In this document: positions 9,999 to 19,315 of the stretch, one piece after another
How the letters are laid out: every line of letters starts with the position of its first letter
How positions within the stretch are numbered: the first letter of the stretch is position 1
Assembly: GCA_009746045.1 (NCBI GenBank)
Contig: RPFO01000130.1
Location: 457,808-521,807, forward strand
Direction: 5' to 3'
From: Mesostigma viride
Taxonomy: Eukaryota > Streptophyta > Mesostigmatophyceae > Mesostigmatales > Mesostigmataceae
DNA: 64,000 nucleotides
Program-made: the position numbers and the translations under genes
Notes under the pieces: generated by a model
Told to the model about the DNA's origin: nothing
The model's database searches: none
Seen by the model: the letters and a program-made list of their open reading frames with translations, nothing else

Positions 9999-12900
9999 TC
10001 ACGAAGACAGCGATCGTACCAAGACAAGGGCAGCGGTGACCGCAGTCAAGCTGCGGGAGGTAAACTGCGCAGCGGTGCACACTGGACAAAACCAATCCCC
10101 CTCCGGAATGCTGGTGACCACGGGCTGCAAGCACTGCATGTGCCAACCACAGTTACACTGATCACACAATAACATGGACTCCGCCTGATCGACCCGGTGA
10201 CAAACCTGACACTGGGCGTCCTTGACTCGGCGAGATGTGTGCGGTTGGAGGTCGTGGACCAAATTGGGCAGTGAGCAGGGACTGAGATTGCTGAGGTTGT
10301 CTGTCGTACGGCTCCCGTCGGCGCCCTCCAAAATTGCCACTCCCGATGGTTTGATAGCCACAATGCGCAAAATGGTGGGCCCCGCCTCCACATCCAAAGT
10401 GTGCTTCAGCTGAGTGCGCAGGAAAACATACTGCCCTGGCCTAAACCGCAGCTGGCGAGCCATGTATGCGCCCCCCCGGCGCTGAGCGTAACGCAGGGAG
10501 TCCCTGTGCTGAGCAATGAACAAGTTGTTCATCGCGATGGGCATGACCTTCTTAAAAGTCTCTGCCCTGGCCAGCACCTCAACCAAAAATTGCTGAGCGT
10601 TGTCGAAGGCCATGGGTTCGGGGTGCGCAACCTGTGCCTCCGTAGGCAAAAGAGGATTACGCCCGAACAGAAGGAAATACGGGGAGAAGGTAGCGAGAGA
10701 CTCCTGGGGAGACATGCGATAACCCATGGCAATCCATGCCAACTCGCGATCCCACCTGGCCGACTCCGGCACCTGCAGGCTCCACTTGCGCAGCGCCTGC
10801 TTGACGGTCTGCACCAATCTCTCAGCCAAACCATTGGCCTGAGGATGCTCCCGAGAAGTGCGACGGTGATCAATAAGACATCCATCCAGCAACTCCTGGA
10901 ACTCACCCCTGAACTCACCACCCTGGTCCGTGACTACCTCCGCGGGAGCCCCAAACCTGGTGATGATGTCTGCAAAATGCTTCGCTGTGGTAGCGGCATG
11001 CTTGTCAGCAATGGGGATCAACTCAACCCATTTGCTAAAGCTCTCCACGCATACCATGACATAGAGGTTGCCGTCAGGGCTCTCCTGAAACGGCCCGCAC
11101 AGATCGACGTGCCAGCGATAAAACAAGCCCTTGATGGGAAGCGACATCAGCTCCTTGGCACCATGATCTGCGCTAAAGTTAGCCTTGGTTCGAGCACACG
11201 GGACACAGCTGGCCACTACCTGGGCCACTGTGTGTCGCATGTTATTCCACCAATAGCTGGTCCGTACGAGGCTGAGCGTGCGATTGCCACCCAAGTGACC
11301 ATACCGCTCGTGGTACGCCTGCACTATAGCAACGCGCTTGTCAGGCGGTGGGACGACCACCCTACGCTTGCCCAACAGCTTGTACAAAACCCCATCTTCC
11401 CAACCATAGGTTGCAGCCCTGTGCTGCACCCTGTTCAACTCCGTCGCCTTCTGAGCAGGAGTCCAATCGACTGGAGTAGGAGTCAAGACAGCACCCTGCA
11501 CTTGCTCCAAAACTCGACCATCTAGCCAGATATCAGCGGTGTAGCAATCAGCAAGAGAGCTACGCGCTAAGAGAGCCTGCACAGCGATCAGCTGCTGCAG
11601 AGAAGGATCAATGTCAAAGGACAGAGACCTACCCTCTTCCATAGCGCACACAGCTTTGGATGGCGTGAATGGCGACGGCCGCACCGGGTCGTCGCTGATG
11701 CCGAAGTCCGCCACAGAGTACTCGACACTGCGCCACCACGCCTCCTCCTCATCGTCGGCCGCATACCCAGCAGCGTTCACAAAGACCACAGAACCCGACG
11801 AGCCCTCGGCACCCATGGCCCGGGCTCCAGTGTGGTCAACAGTGGTAGGCATGGCGTATCGGGATAGCACATCGGCGTTGACATGGTCCTTGCCGGCCCG
11901 ATGCACAATGGTCATGTGGTACTCCTGGATAATCATGGCCCATCGGGCGAGCTTACCCGTCAGGTTGGTGTTGGTCATTAGCCACTGAAGCGGCTGGTGG
12001 TCTGTCACCAGAGTAAACACGCGCCCAACTAAATACGGGCGAAAGTGCTTGATGGCCCACACCACAGCCAGTGCCTCCCCCTCATAGGAAGAATACCGGC
12101 TCTCCGCTGGGTTGTTGCTGCGACTAGCATAAGCAATAACGTGCTCGCGCCCATCACCATCCTTTTGCGCCAAGACCGCACCCAGTCCTACCTTGGACCA
12201 GTCGGTATATAACACAAATGGCAAAGCATAGTCAGGGGCGCGCAGAATCGGGGCCGACGTGAGCTCCTGCTTGATTGTCTCGATGGCGCGTTGCTGTGCG
12301 GGACCCCACGCCCACACGCACCCCTTCTTGAGTAACTCGGTCAAGGGCTTCACCTTGCTGCTGAAGTTCTCAATGTAACCTCGGTAATAGCCAGCCAAAC
12401 CCAAATACGCCCGCACCCCTGAGACATCCGTGGGTACGGCGGCCTGCACAATGGATTCGACCTTGGCGGCATCAGGCGTCCGGCCACCCGGCACAATCTG
12501 ATGACCAAGGAATGAGAGGGTCCGCTGGGCGAACTTGCACTTCTCAGGGTGCAGCCGCATATTATGCTCCTCGAGAGCCAAGCGAACCTGCTCCAAGTGC
12601 GCCAGGTGCTCCTCAAATGTCGCGCTAAAGACGATTACATCATCAATGTAACAAGCGGCGAAAGGAAGACCTGCAAGCACTTTGTCCATAGCTCGTTGGA
12701 AAACAGCACTAGCGTTGCGGTGCCCAAAGGGCATGCGCACCCACTCATACAAATTGCCGCCCCCCCAGAATGCAAGCTTCCGCTGATCCTCCGGCGCAAC
12801 TGCGATCTGATGAAAGCCGCTACGCAGGTCCAGCGAGGACACAAACTTCACATGAGGAGATATCTTATCCAGGACATCATCCACACGTGGCATGGGGTAA

Positions 12901-15900
12901 CGGTCCACGGGTGTGTGTGCATTCAGCAACCGCAGATCGGTGGCCATGCGCATACCCGTCCATGCCCCGGTGATAGCGTCCTTCTTGGGCGCAACGACAA
13001 CGGCAGCGGCATAGCTGGAGGAAGATTGCCTGATGATACCGGCATCCTCTAACTCCTTGCATTGCTCGGCTACAAAATCCAACTCGGCCTGACTCAGGCG
13101 ATGCTGGCGTCGGAACAAAGGAGTGTCAGTGTCCAATGGAACACGCATGGTCCCACCATTGAAACACCCCAGTTCATCACTTGTGAAAGCGAAGGCCCCC
13201 CTTGCAGTGCCTAGCCACTTTAGCATGGCTGAGCGCTGCGCATCAGAAAGGTGTTCGCCAATAGCCCAGGGGTGCGTATCCGCGGGATCACCCACAGCTA
13301 CCGCATGTGCCTCAAGATGCGGCGCCCTAGCCGCATCGTCGTGGAACAAGGAAAAGGCTGCCACGCCTGGTGTGACACCCACCGCCGGAGCCTCGCGTGC
13401 CGCACGGTGTATTACCCGATGCAGCGTGGGCTCGCCGGCCAGCACGGTGCTGGTCAGCAGGGCGGTCATGAGAATGATAGTCCACACCTGTCGCAGACGC
13501 CACCCCCATGCTGATGAAGTCCCCGTCGCTGCAGGGCGCTTCAGTTTGGCTGCGCGCGCCTCAACCTGCTGAGGCGGATTGGCTGGGGACGCCCCCCCAG
13601 ACTGGCGCACGGCAACCGATGCAAGCAGCACATACCCGACCTGCAACACCGACATAGCCTGGCCTATCAAAGACCAGCGCTCACTCTCGAGCACGCCCGG
13701 CAGCGCCGAGGCCCCGACATGAAAACCCATGCTGGCCTCACGAAATTCTGCGGGTGGCTGCACCAACAGACCGGTGGTAGTGTCCCAAACGAGACCCTTA
13801 CCCCGATCACGGTATGCTGTCGACCCTTGGTAACTGACCAGGGTCGGCAGTGCACACATGGGGCTCCCGACCCGGTTGACGCGTGCATACGGTGGGCGAT
13901 CCTCGCTATCCACCTTCTGCGTGACTAGGTGGGAAGGCAATGCTACCTCCGCAGACACACTCGGATGCTGCCTTGCTACGGCCCCCAAGACCGCCTGCAC
14001 ATCGGTCGCACACGCCACGTTGGTCCAATAGGCACGCAAACGATGCGTGAGCCCACCCAGCCCTGCGTTGTCACACACGATGGGCTCCCCCAGGAGTGCC
14101 ACGATTGTAGCCCAGTCCTCCCGCACCGCCTGATGTGGGCTGTCACCCGCCACAACGTTCTCAAACAGATACGCAGGCGGATGGGGCTGACGCGACTGCA
14201 ACAGTCCCACCACACGCAACAGTTCCCAGAACAGCGCGCTACGCGGATCGGCTAGCCCCCGCCCTTGCCCTGCCTGGCTCAGGCCCTGGCACTCCCAACC
14301 CGCAATTACCAAGTCGATGGCATGATGCCTGCGCAACAACTGCTGCACCTGCACCTCACCGATGGCTCGGATATCTTGAGGACATTCCCCAAACGGGTCA
14401 CGCCATGCTGATGGCGGAAACTGCGCGGGATACTCTCGCGACAACACGCCACAGTGACTGAAGTACACCTGACGCGCCTTGTGCGATGGCTCTACCGCGA
14501 TGAGTTTACGGCACACGCCGCCTGCGGCCAAAAAGCCTGCAATGCCCCCTCCGATCCCCGCAAACAGTTCCAACACTACCGCACCCTTGGCAAAATCAGG
14601 GGCCTGCGGTAAGATTGCAGCAGAAAAATTACCTTGGGCCTCCGAGACACCCGGTTGCAGCAAAGTGAGGCCATGGCTGGCCATCTGAGGAATGGTGATG
14701 ACGGCTTCAGTCACCCGCTTGCGCATAGCCAGCTGCCGCGTGGACGTCACAGCATCCAGCGACCACTGCGTGCGCATCTTGGCAATGCTCGCCGTTGGCT
14801 GGGGCAGCACCGTCCGATGCTTGTCCCACGCCGATGAGCCCGCCGCCCGTACCTCCACCATGCTGACCTCCACCACGCCCGCAGCCGCGGAAGGGTTGAG
14901 GCGTGCAGCCCCGGCTGAAGAACTGAAGCATGAGACCGGCACACTGGCCCGCTTCAGGCCAGCCCCATCCCAATCAGGGATGTAAGATGCCTCCTCCGCC
15001 CTATAGTCCACCTGAACCATGGCGCGAGCAAGGACATCCACCCCGAGTAGTGCGGAATATCCACACTTGTTGACCACCAGCGCATACGCGGACACGGTGG
15101 TCATGCTAGAGGCGCGCAACGGATTGAAAATCACGTTGACTTTAACCGCCGTCATAGCGTACGGCTTACTAGCCGGACCCTGCCAACCTGACACAGACAC
15201 GGGGCTTTCCACTAAGCCACCGTTCTCGTAGGTCAGGTTCAGCATGGTGGCCAAGTCCGTGCTGATGACTAGCGGCTGAGCACCGCTATCAAGCTTGACT
15301 GCGCCAACCAACGGACATGTCACCATGTCGCTCCATACATCTCCACAGGCTCCAACTGCTTGGAACGCCATGGACGGCTCACCATTGGGGTATGGAACCA
15401 CCGTGGGAACCTGGGGGACTGCACTAGTGCGCTGCTGGCTACTTGTGCTGACCACTCCCGCTTGCACCACGGGCACTGCGGCTTCTACCGGCTGGCGCCC
15501 GTAGGTGACGGACTCAGAATTGCGCAAGGTGCGCACATCATGCCCATCTGCGAACAACTGGATCTCGGACACAACCGACCCCAGCCACTCAACCCCCTTC
15601 TGCCCGAAGGTGTCGACCACCTGCCGTGCTGAAAACATGGGTACGTCCACAATGAACGGCATTGGGTACACAGGCGCCAATCGCCTACGCTGCTCCAGCC
15701 CAGCAGGGTTCGCATGCTCAAAAGCAGATTGCACCCCAGCCAGCGGCATGGAAAAGGACGCGGGCAACTGCCCGGCAGGCAACATGGGTGCCTGCTGAAA
15801 AGAAAGCGGGCTGCGTGCCTGCTTGCCTTTGGTAGCCTCCGCAGCGTTGATCTCGACGTCACCCGGCATGGGCGCCCAGAATGGGTCCTCCCGGTACACC

Positions 15901-16037
15901 GTCTCGAATTGGTTGGGGGGCGCCGTCGCCTCCTCACCATGCTTGATGGCAGCCACCTGGGCTTCCATCGAGTCGGTCTTGCCCGCCATCTCGGCGAAGT
16001 GGACCGTCTTGATGCCCGCGGCTGGACACTTGTTCAT
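9999..16037 (-). CDS. pol: Pol polyprotein: protease, C5-DNA methyltransferase, RT, RNase H, integrase, PHD
   Basis: 2012 residues from the first Met; the frame is open further upstream and includes a CCHC zinc knuckle (CFLCDKDGHLSREC). Domains in order: aspartic protease with LDSGA near residue 249; C5-cytosine methyltransferase about 480-805; a hydrophobic segment 851-870; reverse transcriptase with YIDD at 1130; RNase H from about 1265 (YTDWSK, EGEALAVVW, TDHQPL, NADVLSR); integrase from about 1565 with an HHCC finger and DDE residues in WHVDLCGPF, VVTDQGGEF and HPQANGLAERL; PHD finger 1943-1987. No internal stop or frameshift in this frame, so the element may be competent. The catalytic sets look intact; activity is inferred. 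The methyltransferase may act on the element's own DNA or at the target, and the PHD finger may guide integration through histone tails. Confidence 0.93.
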   Translation of the reverse strand: MNKCPAAGIKTVHFAEMAGKTDSMEAQVAAIKHGEEATAPPNQFETVYREDPFWAPMPGDVEINAAEATKGKQARSPLSFQQAPMLPAGQLPASFSMPLAGVQSAFEHANPAGLEQRRRLAPVYPMPFIVDVPMFSARQVVDTFGQKGVEWLGSVVSEIQLFADGHDVRTLRNSESVTYGRQPVEAAVPVVQAGVVSTSSQQRTSAVPQVPTVVPYPNGEPSMAFQAVGACGDVWSDMVTCPLVGAVKLDSGAQPLVISTDLATMLNLTYENGGLVESPVSVSGWQGPASKPYAMTAVKVNVIFNPLRASSMTTVSAYALVVNKCGYSALLGVDVLARAMVQVDYRAEEASYIPDWDGAGLKRASVPVSCFSSSAGAARLNPSAAAGVVEVSMVEVRAAGSSAWDKHRTVLPQPTASIAKMRTQWSLDAVTSTRQLAMRKRVTEAVITIPQMASHGLTLLQPGVSEAQGNFSAAILPQAPDFAKGAVVLELFAGIGGGIAGFLAAGGVCRKLIAVEPSHKARQVYFSHCGVLSREYPAQFPPSAWRDPFGECPQDIRAIGEVQVQQLLRRHHAIDLVIAGWECQGLSQAGQGRGLADPRSALFWELLRVVGLLQSRQPHPPAYLFENVVAGDSPHQAVREDWATIVALLGEPIVCDNAGLGGLTHRLRAYWTNVACATDVQAVLGAVARQHPSVSAEVALPSHLVTQKVDSEDRPPYARVNRVGSPMCALPTLVSYQGSTAYRDRGKGLVWDTTTGLLVQPPAEFREASMGFHVGASALPGVLESERWSLIGQAMSVLQVGYVLLASVAVRQSGGASPANPPQQVEARAAKLKRPAATGTSSAWGWRLRQVWTIILMTALLTSTVLAGEPTLHRVIHRAAREAPAVGVTPGVAAFSLFHDDAARAPHLEAHAVAVGDPADTHPWAIGEHLSDAQRSAMLKWLGTARGAFAFTSDELGCFNGGTMRVPLDTDTPLFRRQHRLSQAELDFVAEQCKELEDAGIIRQSSSSYAAAVVVAPKKDAITGAWTGMRMATDLRLLNAHTPVDRYPMPRVDDVLDKISPHVKFVSSLDLRSGFHQIAVAPEDQRKLAFWGGGNLYEWVRMPFGHRNASAVFQRAMDKVLAGLPFAACYIDDVIVFSATFEEHLAHLEQVRLALEEHNMRLHPEKCKFAQRTLSFLGHQIVPGGRTPDAAKVESIVQAAVPTDVSGVRAYLGLAGYYRGYIENFSSKVKPLTELLKKGCVWAWGPAQQRAIETIKQELTSAPILRAPDYALPFVLYTDWSKVGLGAVLAQKDGDGREHVIAYASRSNNPAESRYSSYEGEALAVVWAIKHFRPYLVGRVFTLVTDHQPLQWLMTNTNLTGKLARWAMIIQEYHMTIVHRAGKDHVNADVLSRYAMPTTVDHTGARAMGAEGSSGSVVFVNAAGYAADDEEEAWWRSVEYSVADFGISDDPVRPSPFTPSKAVCAMEEGRSLSFDIDPSLQQLIAVQALLARSSLADCYTADIWLDGRVLEQVQGAVLTPTPVDWTPAQKATELNRVQHRAATYGWEDGVLYKLLGKRRVVVPPPDKRVAIVQAYHERYGHLGGNRTLSLVRTSYWWNNMRHTVAQVVASCVPCARTKANFSADHGAKELMSLPIKGLFYRWHVDLCGPFQESPDGNLYVMVCVESFSKWVELIPIADKHAATTAKHFADIITRFGAPAEVVTDQGGEFRGEFQELLDGCLIDHRRTSREHPQANGLAERLVQTVKQALRKWSLQVPESARWDRELAWIAMGYRMSPQESLATFSPYFLLFGRNPLLPTEAQVAHPEPMAFDNAQQFLVEVLARAETFKKVMPIAMNNLFIAQHRDSLRYAQRRGGAYMARQLRFRPGQYVFLRTQLKHTLDVEAGPTILRIVAIKPSGVAILEGADGSRTTDNLSNLSPCSLPNLVHDLQPHTSRRVKDAQCQVCHRVDQAESMLLCDQCNCGWHMQCLQPVVTSIPEGDWFCPVCTAAQFTSRSLTAVTAALVLVRSLSS
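10062..10214 (-). other. PHD finger at the integrase C-terminus
   Basis: Full Cys4-His-Cys3 pattern between pol residues 1943 and 1987: CQVC, LLCDQC, GWHMQC and WFCPVC. It follows an integrase C-terminal region with a GQYVFLR-type motif. PHD fingers usually read the N-terminal tail of histone H3. The position equals that of the chromodomain in chromoviruses, so a targeting role is a reasonable inference. Confidence 0.88.
13623..14600 (-). other. C5-cytosine DNA methyltransferase domain inside pol
   Basis: About 325 residues with the family motifs in canonical order: motif I VLELFAGIGGG (SAM binding), motif IV GWECQGLSQAG with the catalytic Cys at pol residue 583, motif VI FENV, motif VIII THRLRAYW, motif IX region REASMGF and motif X GQAMSVLQVGY. 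The usual Pro before the catalytic Cys is Glu here. All motifs lie in one uninterrupted frame between the protease and reverse transcriptase, so the domain is part of the element. Cytosine methyltransferases captured by retrotransposons are known from dinoflagellates and a charophyte alga; I cannot place this one among them without a tree. Confidence 0.9.
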
Positions 16038-17806
16038 CAGGTGCCACTTCGTGTCTGCCCCATGCGGCTTCGTGCAGCGGCTTGGACACTCGCGACTAAG
16101 GTGCCCATCCTTGTCGCAAAGGAAGCAGCCCGATTTGCGCGCATCCGTCCTAGTACCCGTCTGTGAGGACGTGCCCCCCCAGCTCGCGTCGGGGCGGCAG
16201 CGTCTTTGTTGCCGCCAGCGGCGTTACCCTGGGTTGCATCATGCGATGAGGCGTTGCGAGACCCCCCTTGGTTCCTGCTAGCACCGTGGCCGCCTTGCGG
16301 GCGCGCTTGTCTTGTGGCAGACGACTCACCCGACTTGGCCTTGGTCAGCGCGTCGACCTTGGCCTGCAGCTCGGCCACCACCGTGCTTACCGAGATCCGG
16401 CCTTGCGCGTGTCGTCGCATCATGGCCCTGACCTCAATGCACAGTGACCGCAATCGCCACGGCTGGCCGTTGGGCGGCGTGGGCAGCTCCATCTCCTTGG
16501 AGCCTAGCGCTTGCAGCCATTTCTGACACGCCAGCTTTTCGGACCAGTCCTCCACTTCGCCGGCGAACTCCATGAGGCGCTCGTAAGATTGCTCCGGGGT
16601 TTCACCCTCGGCTATCTTGAAACTGCGCCACTCACGCTCTGCCTTGATGGTCTCCACCGGGTATTCCTGGCGAAGGAGGCCCCACAGTTCCTCGGCAGGG
16701 TCGACACCATACATGATGTTGTCATAGTCGGGCTGGCCACGCCCGTCGAAGCCGAACCACACGTCCGTGTGACGCGTGTACAGCGAGACCTCTCTCCACT
16801 GCTCCACCAGCCTAGCCACTCGCCTCAGCGTAAGGCCGTGAAAGAAAAAATGCATGTTGTTCATCACAAACTCATGCATTACAGCGCCTTGCGTAGTCAT
16901 GTATTGCAGATCAATCCATGACTTGTACGCGTTGTAGGCCTGCGCCAGCGTGGCCAGATTGCCGGTTGTGGAGAACTTCTCGCGCATGTCCACCCGTGGT
17001 AGGGTGGGCATCTTCGCGCCTTCCGGTATGAGGCGCACCCTTTGCGGGTACTGCACCCCATCGGCATCCTCCGGCGGTCGCTGAGCTGCGCGTCCCTGCG
17101 CCAGCGTGCTTGGTCGTGCTGCCTCCCGTACTCGGAAAGCCAGCGGCGTGGTTATGTCCTCCATGGGCGGAATGCGCCCGATTGGCACACTTGACCACCG
17201 TGCAGTCGACCCGCCGGTCAGCGCCCCACCGCCTCGCCCAAACGGAATTGAGGCCCCGCCTGGCAGCATGCGTCCTGGTGCACCCCTGTGTGGGTCCATC
17301 GCGCGCGCCAGCCCTGCCCCGTTCTCCTCGTGCAATCCGTCTCGCGCTTGATCGAAAGGCAGGCGCCTGGGCGCCAGCGTATACTCGCCCCGTGGCTGAC
17401 CATCCGCCTCACCAAGCAAGTCGTGTTGGGTTAGCGACCCAGCCAAAACCCCCGGTTCCATCGAAGCCCTTCCCGCCGCATTACCTGAGGTTGGCGGCTG
17501 GTCCCGCTCCCTCGGCTCCGCGGCAACACCACTGGGGCCCGGCATCGATGCCTGCCCGTCCCATGGTGTGGACTGCAGATGACGACCCTCTACGGCCACC
17601 AATCTGTCGGTCACTTCCCGCATCTGCAGCGCCAATTGCTGCTGCAACTGTTGCGACTGTTGCTGCATCTGCGCTTGCATCTGCGCGAACAGCGCCACCA
17701 TACTCAGCGGCGCTTCTTGGTCGCGACTCTCACCCACTGCGGGTACGGCGGGAGGAATCCGCCATTCGACCCCGGAGCGGACGTGTGGCATCTGCTCTAT
17801 TTGCAT
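16037..17806 (-). CDS. gag: Gag polyprotein of the gypsy element
   Basis: 589 residues. A Gln-rich coiled-coil segment near residues 38-65 (MQAQMQQQSQQLQQQLALQ) is followed by a long disordered Gly/Pro/Arg region and then a capsid-like region (MNNMHFFFHGLTLRRVARL; EELWGLLRQEYPVET; EREWRSFKIAEGETPEQSYE). The nucleocapsid zinc knuckle is not in this frame but in the pol frame, entered by a -1 shift near a seven-G run around 16,177. Downstream of that run the gag frame is low-complexity and ends at 16,037. Either a programmed shift or a one-base homopolymer error explains this. Confidence 0.85.
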   Translation of the reverse strand: MQIEQMPHVRSGVEWRIPPAVPAVGESRDQEAPLSMVALFAQMQAQMQQQSQQLQQQLALQMREVTDRLVAVEGRHLQSTPWDGQASMPGPSGVAAEPRERDQPPTSGNAAGRASMEPGVLAGSLTQHDLLGEADGQPRGEYTLAPRRLPFDQARDGLHEENGAGLARAMDPHRGAPGRMLPGGASIPFGRGGGALTGGSTARWSSVPIGRIPPMEDITTPLAFRVREAARPSTLAQGRAAQRPPEDADGVQYPQRVRLIPEGAKMPTLPRVDMREKFSTTGNLATLAQAYNAYKSWIDLQYMTTQGAVMHEFVMNNMHFFFHGLTLRRVARLVEQWREVSLYTRHTDVWFGFDGRGQPDYDNIMYGVDPAEELWGLLRQEYPVETIKAEREWRSFKIAEGETPEQSYERLMEFAGEVEDWSEKLACQKWLQALGSKEMELPTPPNGQPWRLRSLCIEVRAMMRRHAQGRISVSTVVAELQAKVDALTKAKSGESSATRQARPQGGHGASRNQGGSRNASSHDATQGNAAGGNKDAAAPTRAGGARPHRRVLGRMRANRAASFATRMGTLVASVQAAARSRMGQTRSGT

Positions 17807-18081
17807 CCGCCATGGCTCGAGTCTGCGCTCGCGTCAGTGGCATGCACCAGCTGACCGATGGGCAAAACAAGAACCAACAAGCCTAGGTTAGCCTGCCAGA
17901 AAAAGACAAGAGCCAGCAAATTCTGGCTAGTTCTATTTTCTTAAAATCTGTCTCAAGACACTTCCTTTACAAACTGTCAGCCAGGCCGTTCCCTGTACTG
18001 CTGATGGTTGATAAACACTAAAGCCAACGTCTTGGCTTCAAACAGAAGGAAGCAGACTACCGGGTAGTCTCTTCGAGTAAC
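17807..18081 (-). other. Gypsy leader between 5' LTR and gag
   Basis: 275 bp of untranslated leader. I looked for a primer-binding site starting TGG next to the LTR and found none I would defend. The sequence beside the LTR instead contains a small hairpin (GACTACC/GGTAGTC). Confidence 0.5.
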
Positions 18082-19215
18082 GAAAGGAGGGCTCTCAGCC
18101 GAGGACAAGGAACTGTCCCTCGTGCCTGATAACCACCTTATTGCCTCCCCTGCTATAGAATAATGCTTTCAAAACACACACTTTGCACAGTCTGATGATG
18201 AAGCCGCACATGCGGAATTTATTGAGAAAGTTAATACAATTACAACACGTTGATAGTCTCAATATCGATGCACTCCATGCTCACGAGCCCGCAGTTAGGC
18301 AGCGCTCCATGACATGCTACCGGCCTTGCTCCCAAGGAAAGGGAGAAACACGAAGGCCACTAACGAGAGACTCGAAGAGACTACACGCTGCGTGAGAGTC
18401 CTCTTCGACTATGAACCAAACCATTCGTCATGCCACACGCATGACACACGCCACACTTGTCAGTCCAGCCAGGAATGCCAAAACTATCTTGCTGCCTGAA
18501 CCATGCGAATAGAAACCGCATTCCAGTTGCCGTCCTGGCTTTCTACCACACATGCCAACAAAAGCAGGAAGGCATCCCGACAAATCTAAATTGCTACCCT
18601 GTTGCCGATCTCATCTCCTAGAGGCTCCGGCATTTCTGTCCCTGGGAATGTCCGACATTGAGTCACGTCCAGCAAGGTCGAAGCATAATATCCTTCAGAC
18701 AATCTGCACGCTCACACCTTGCGTGTGAGTGGCCCAGCAAACATTGCGTCTAATCGTTCCTTTCTAGAAGAAATCCCTTTGTAGGGCTGCCAGCGATTTC
18801 GCATTCATTCCAGCGATCTGGCTCCGCACCGCAAATTGTCCTTTTCCATTTTCTGTCCAGTCCTCATAACGTTGACCCGCTATTCTACACCACAAAGACA
18901 CCTGGCCTGTCAATAGCCTCGGCGCTGTTGAAGTCCAGCAGTCCAGCTTCAGCTCCAGCTGTCCACTAACACGCGTATGATCCTCTCGACGCTGCACACT
19001 TGTGCTGCCGTCCGCTCAAGTCAGTGCTGCGCGCCCAGCTGTGCCTGGCCCGGCGCGCGTGCACGTACACTTTCGTCCGCTCTTATGCTGCAAGTGCTAG
19101 TGTCCCCCCCCGGTCACTAGCCTTTGTCGAAAATGCGTAGAAAACAAATTCCTTGCGCACGTCACCGGTCTTGTGCATAGTGGGCGCCCGGATGACATAG
19201 CTCGCGTCCGTGACA
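18082..19215 (-). repeat. 5' LTR of gypsy element (core only)
   Basis: Matches 8697-9827 almost perfectly but lacks the 143-bp segment that ends the other LTR. Its outer end, GTGACA on the plus strand, abuts the GGGG target duplication. Confidence 0.85.
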
Positions 19216-19315
19216 GGGGCAGCCGGTGTACTGGAAGGGGGCGGCCATCTACGTCGGCCACAAGCCCTGGCAGGCGACCCCCGCGGCCCCAGCGACTCCA
19301 GGCGCCCCAGCTTAG
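19216..19315 (+). pseudogene. LINE ORF1, second part after gypsy insertion
   Basis: Continues the ORF1 interrupted at 8550: QPVYWKGAAIYVGHKPWQ then a short Ala/Pro tail and TAG at 19,313-19,315. Together with 7241-8550 it makes one ORF1. No ORF2 follows. Confidence 0.75.

Larger units (their letters stand above)
8551..19215 (-). mobile_element. Ty3/gypsy LTR retrotransposon with DNA methyltransferase and PHD finger
   Basis: The 10.67-kb element is inserted into the LINE ORF1. On the plus strand it begins TGTCGC and ends GTGACA, flanked by GGGG on both sides (8547-8550 and 19,216-19,219). Removing it and one GGGG restores the ORF1 frame across the site (KAG joined to QPVYWKG). Order on the minus strand: 5' LTR, leader, gag (17,806-16,037), pol (to 9999), polypurine tract, 3' LTR. 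The shared LTR parts differ at only a handful of sites over about 1.13 kb, so insertion is recent. Order RT-RNase H-integrase assigns it to Ty3/gypsy. Confidence 0.93.

Noticed and set aside
10401-11525. 374-residue plus-strand frame opposite pol
   Set aside because: Antisense shadow of the RNase H/integrase coding region; no domain of its own.
17941-18081. Primer-binding site for the gypsy element
   Set aside because: No TGG-initiated tRNA complement adjacent to the LTR that I could match with confidence.
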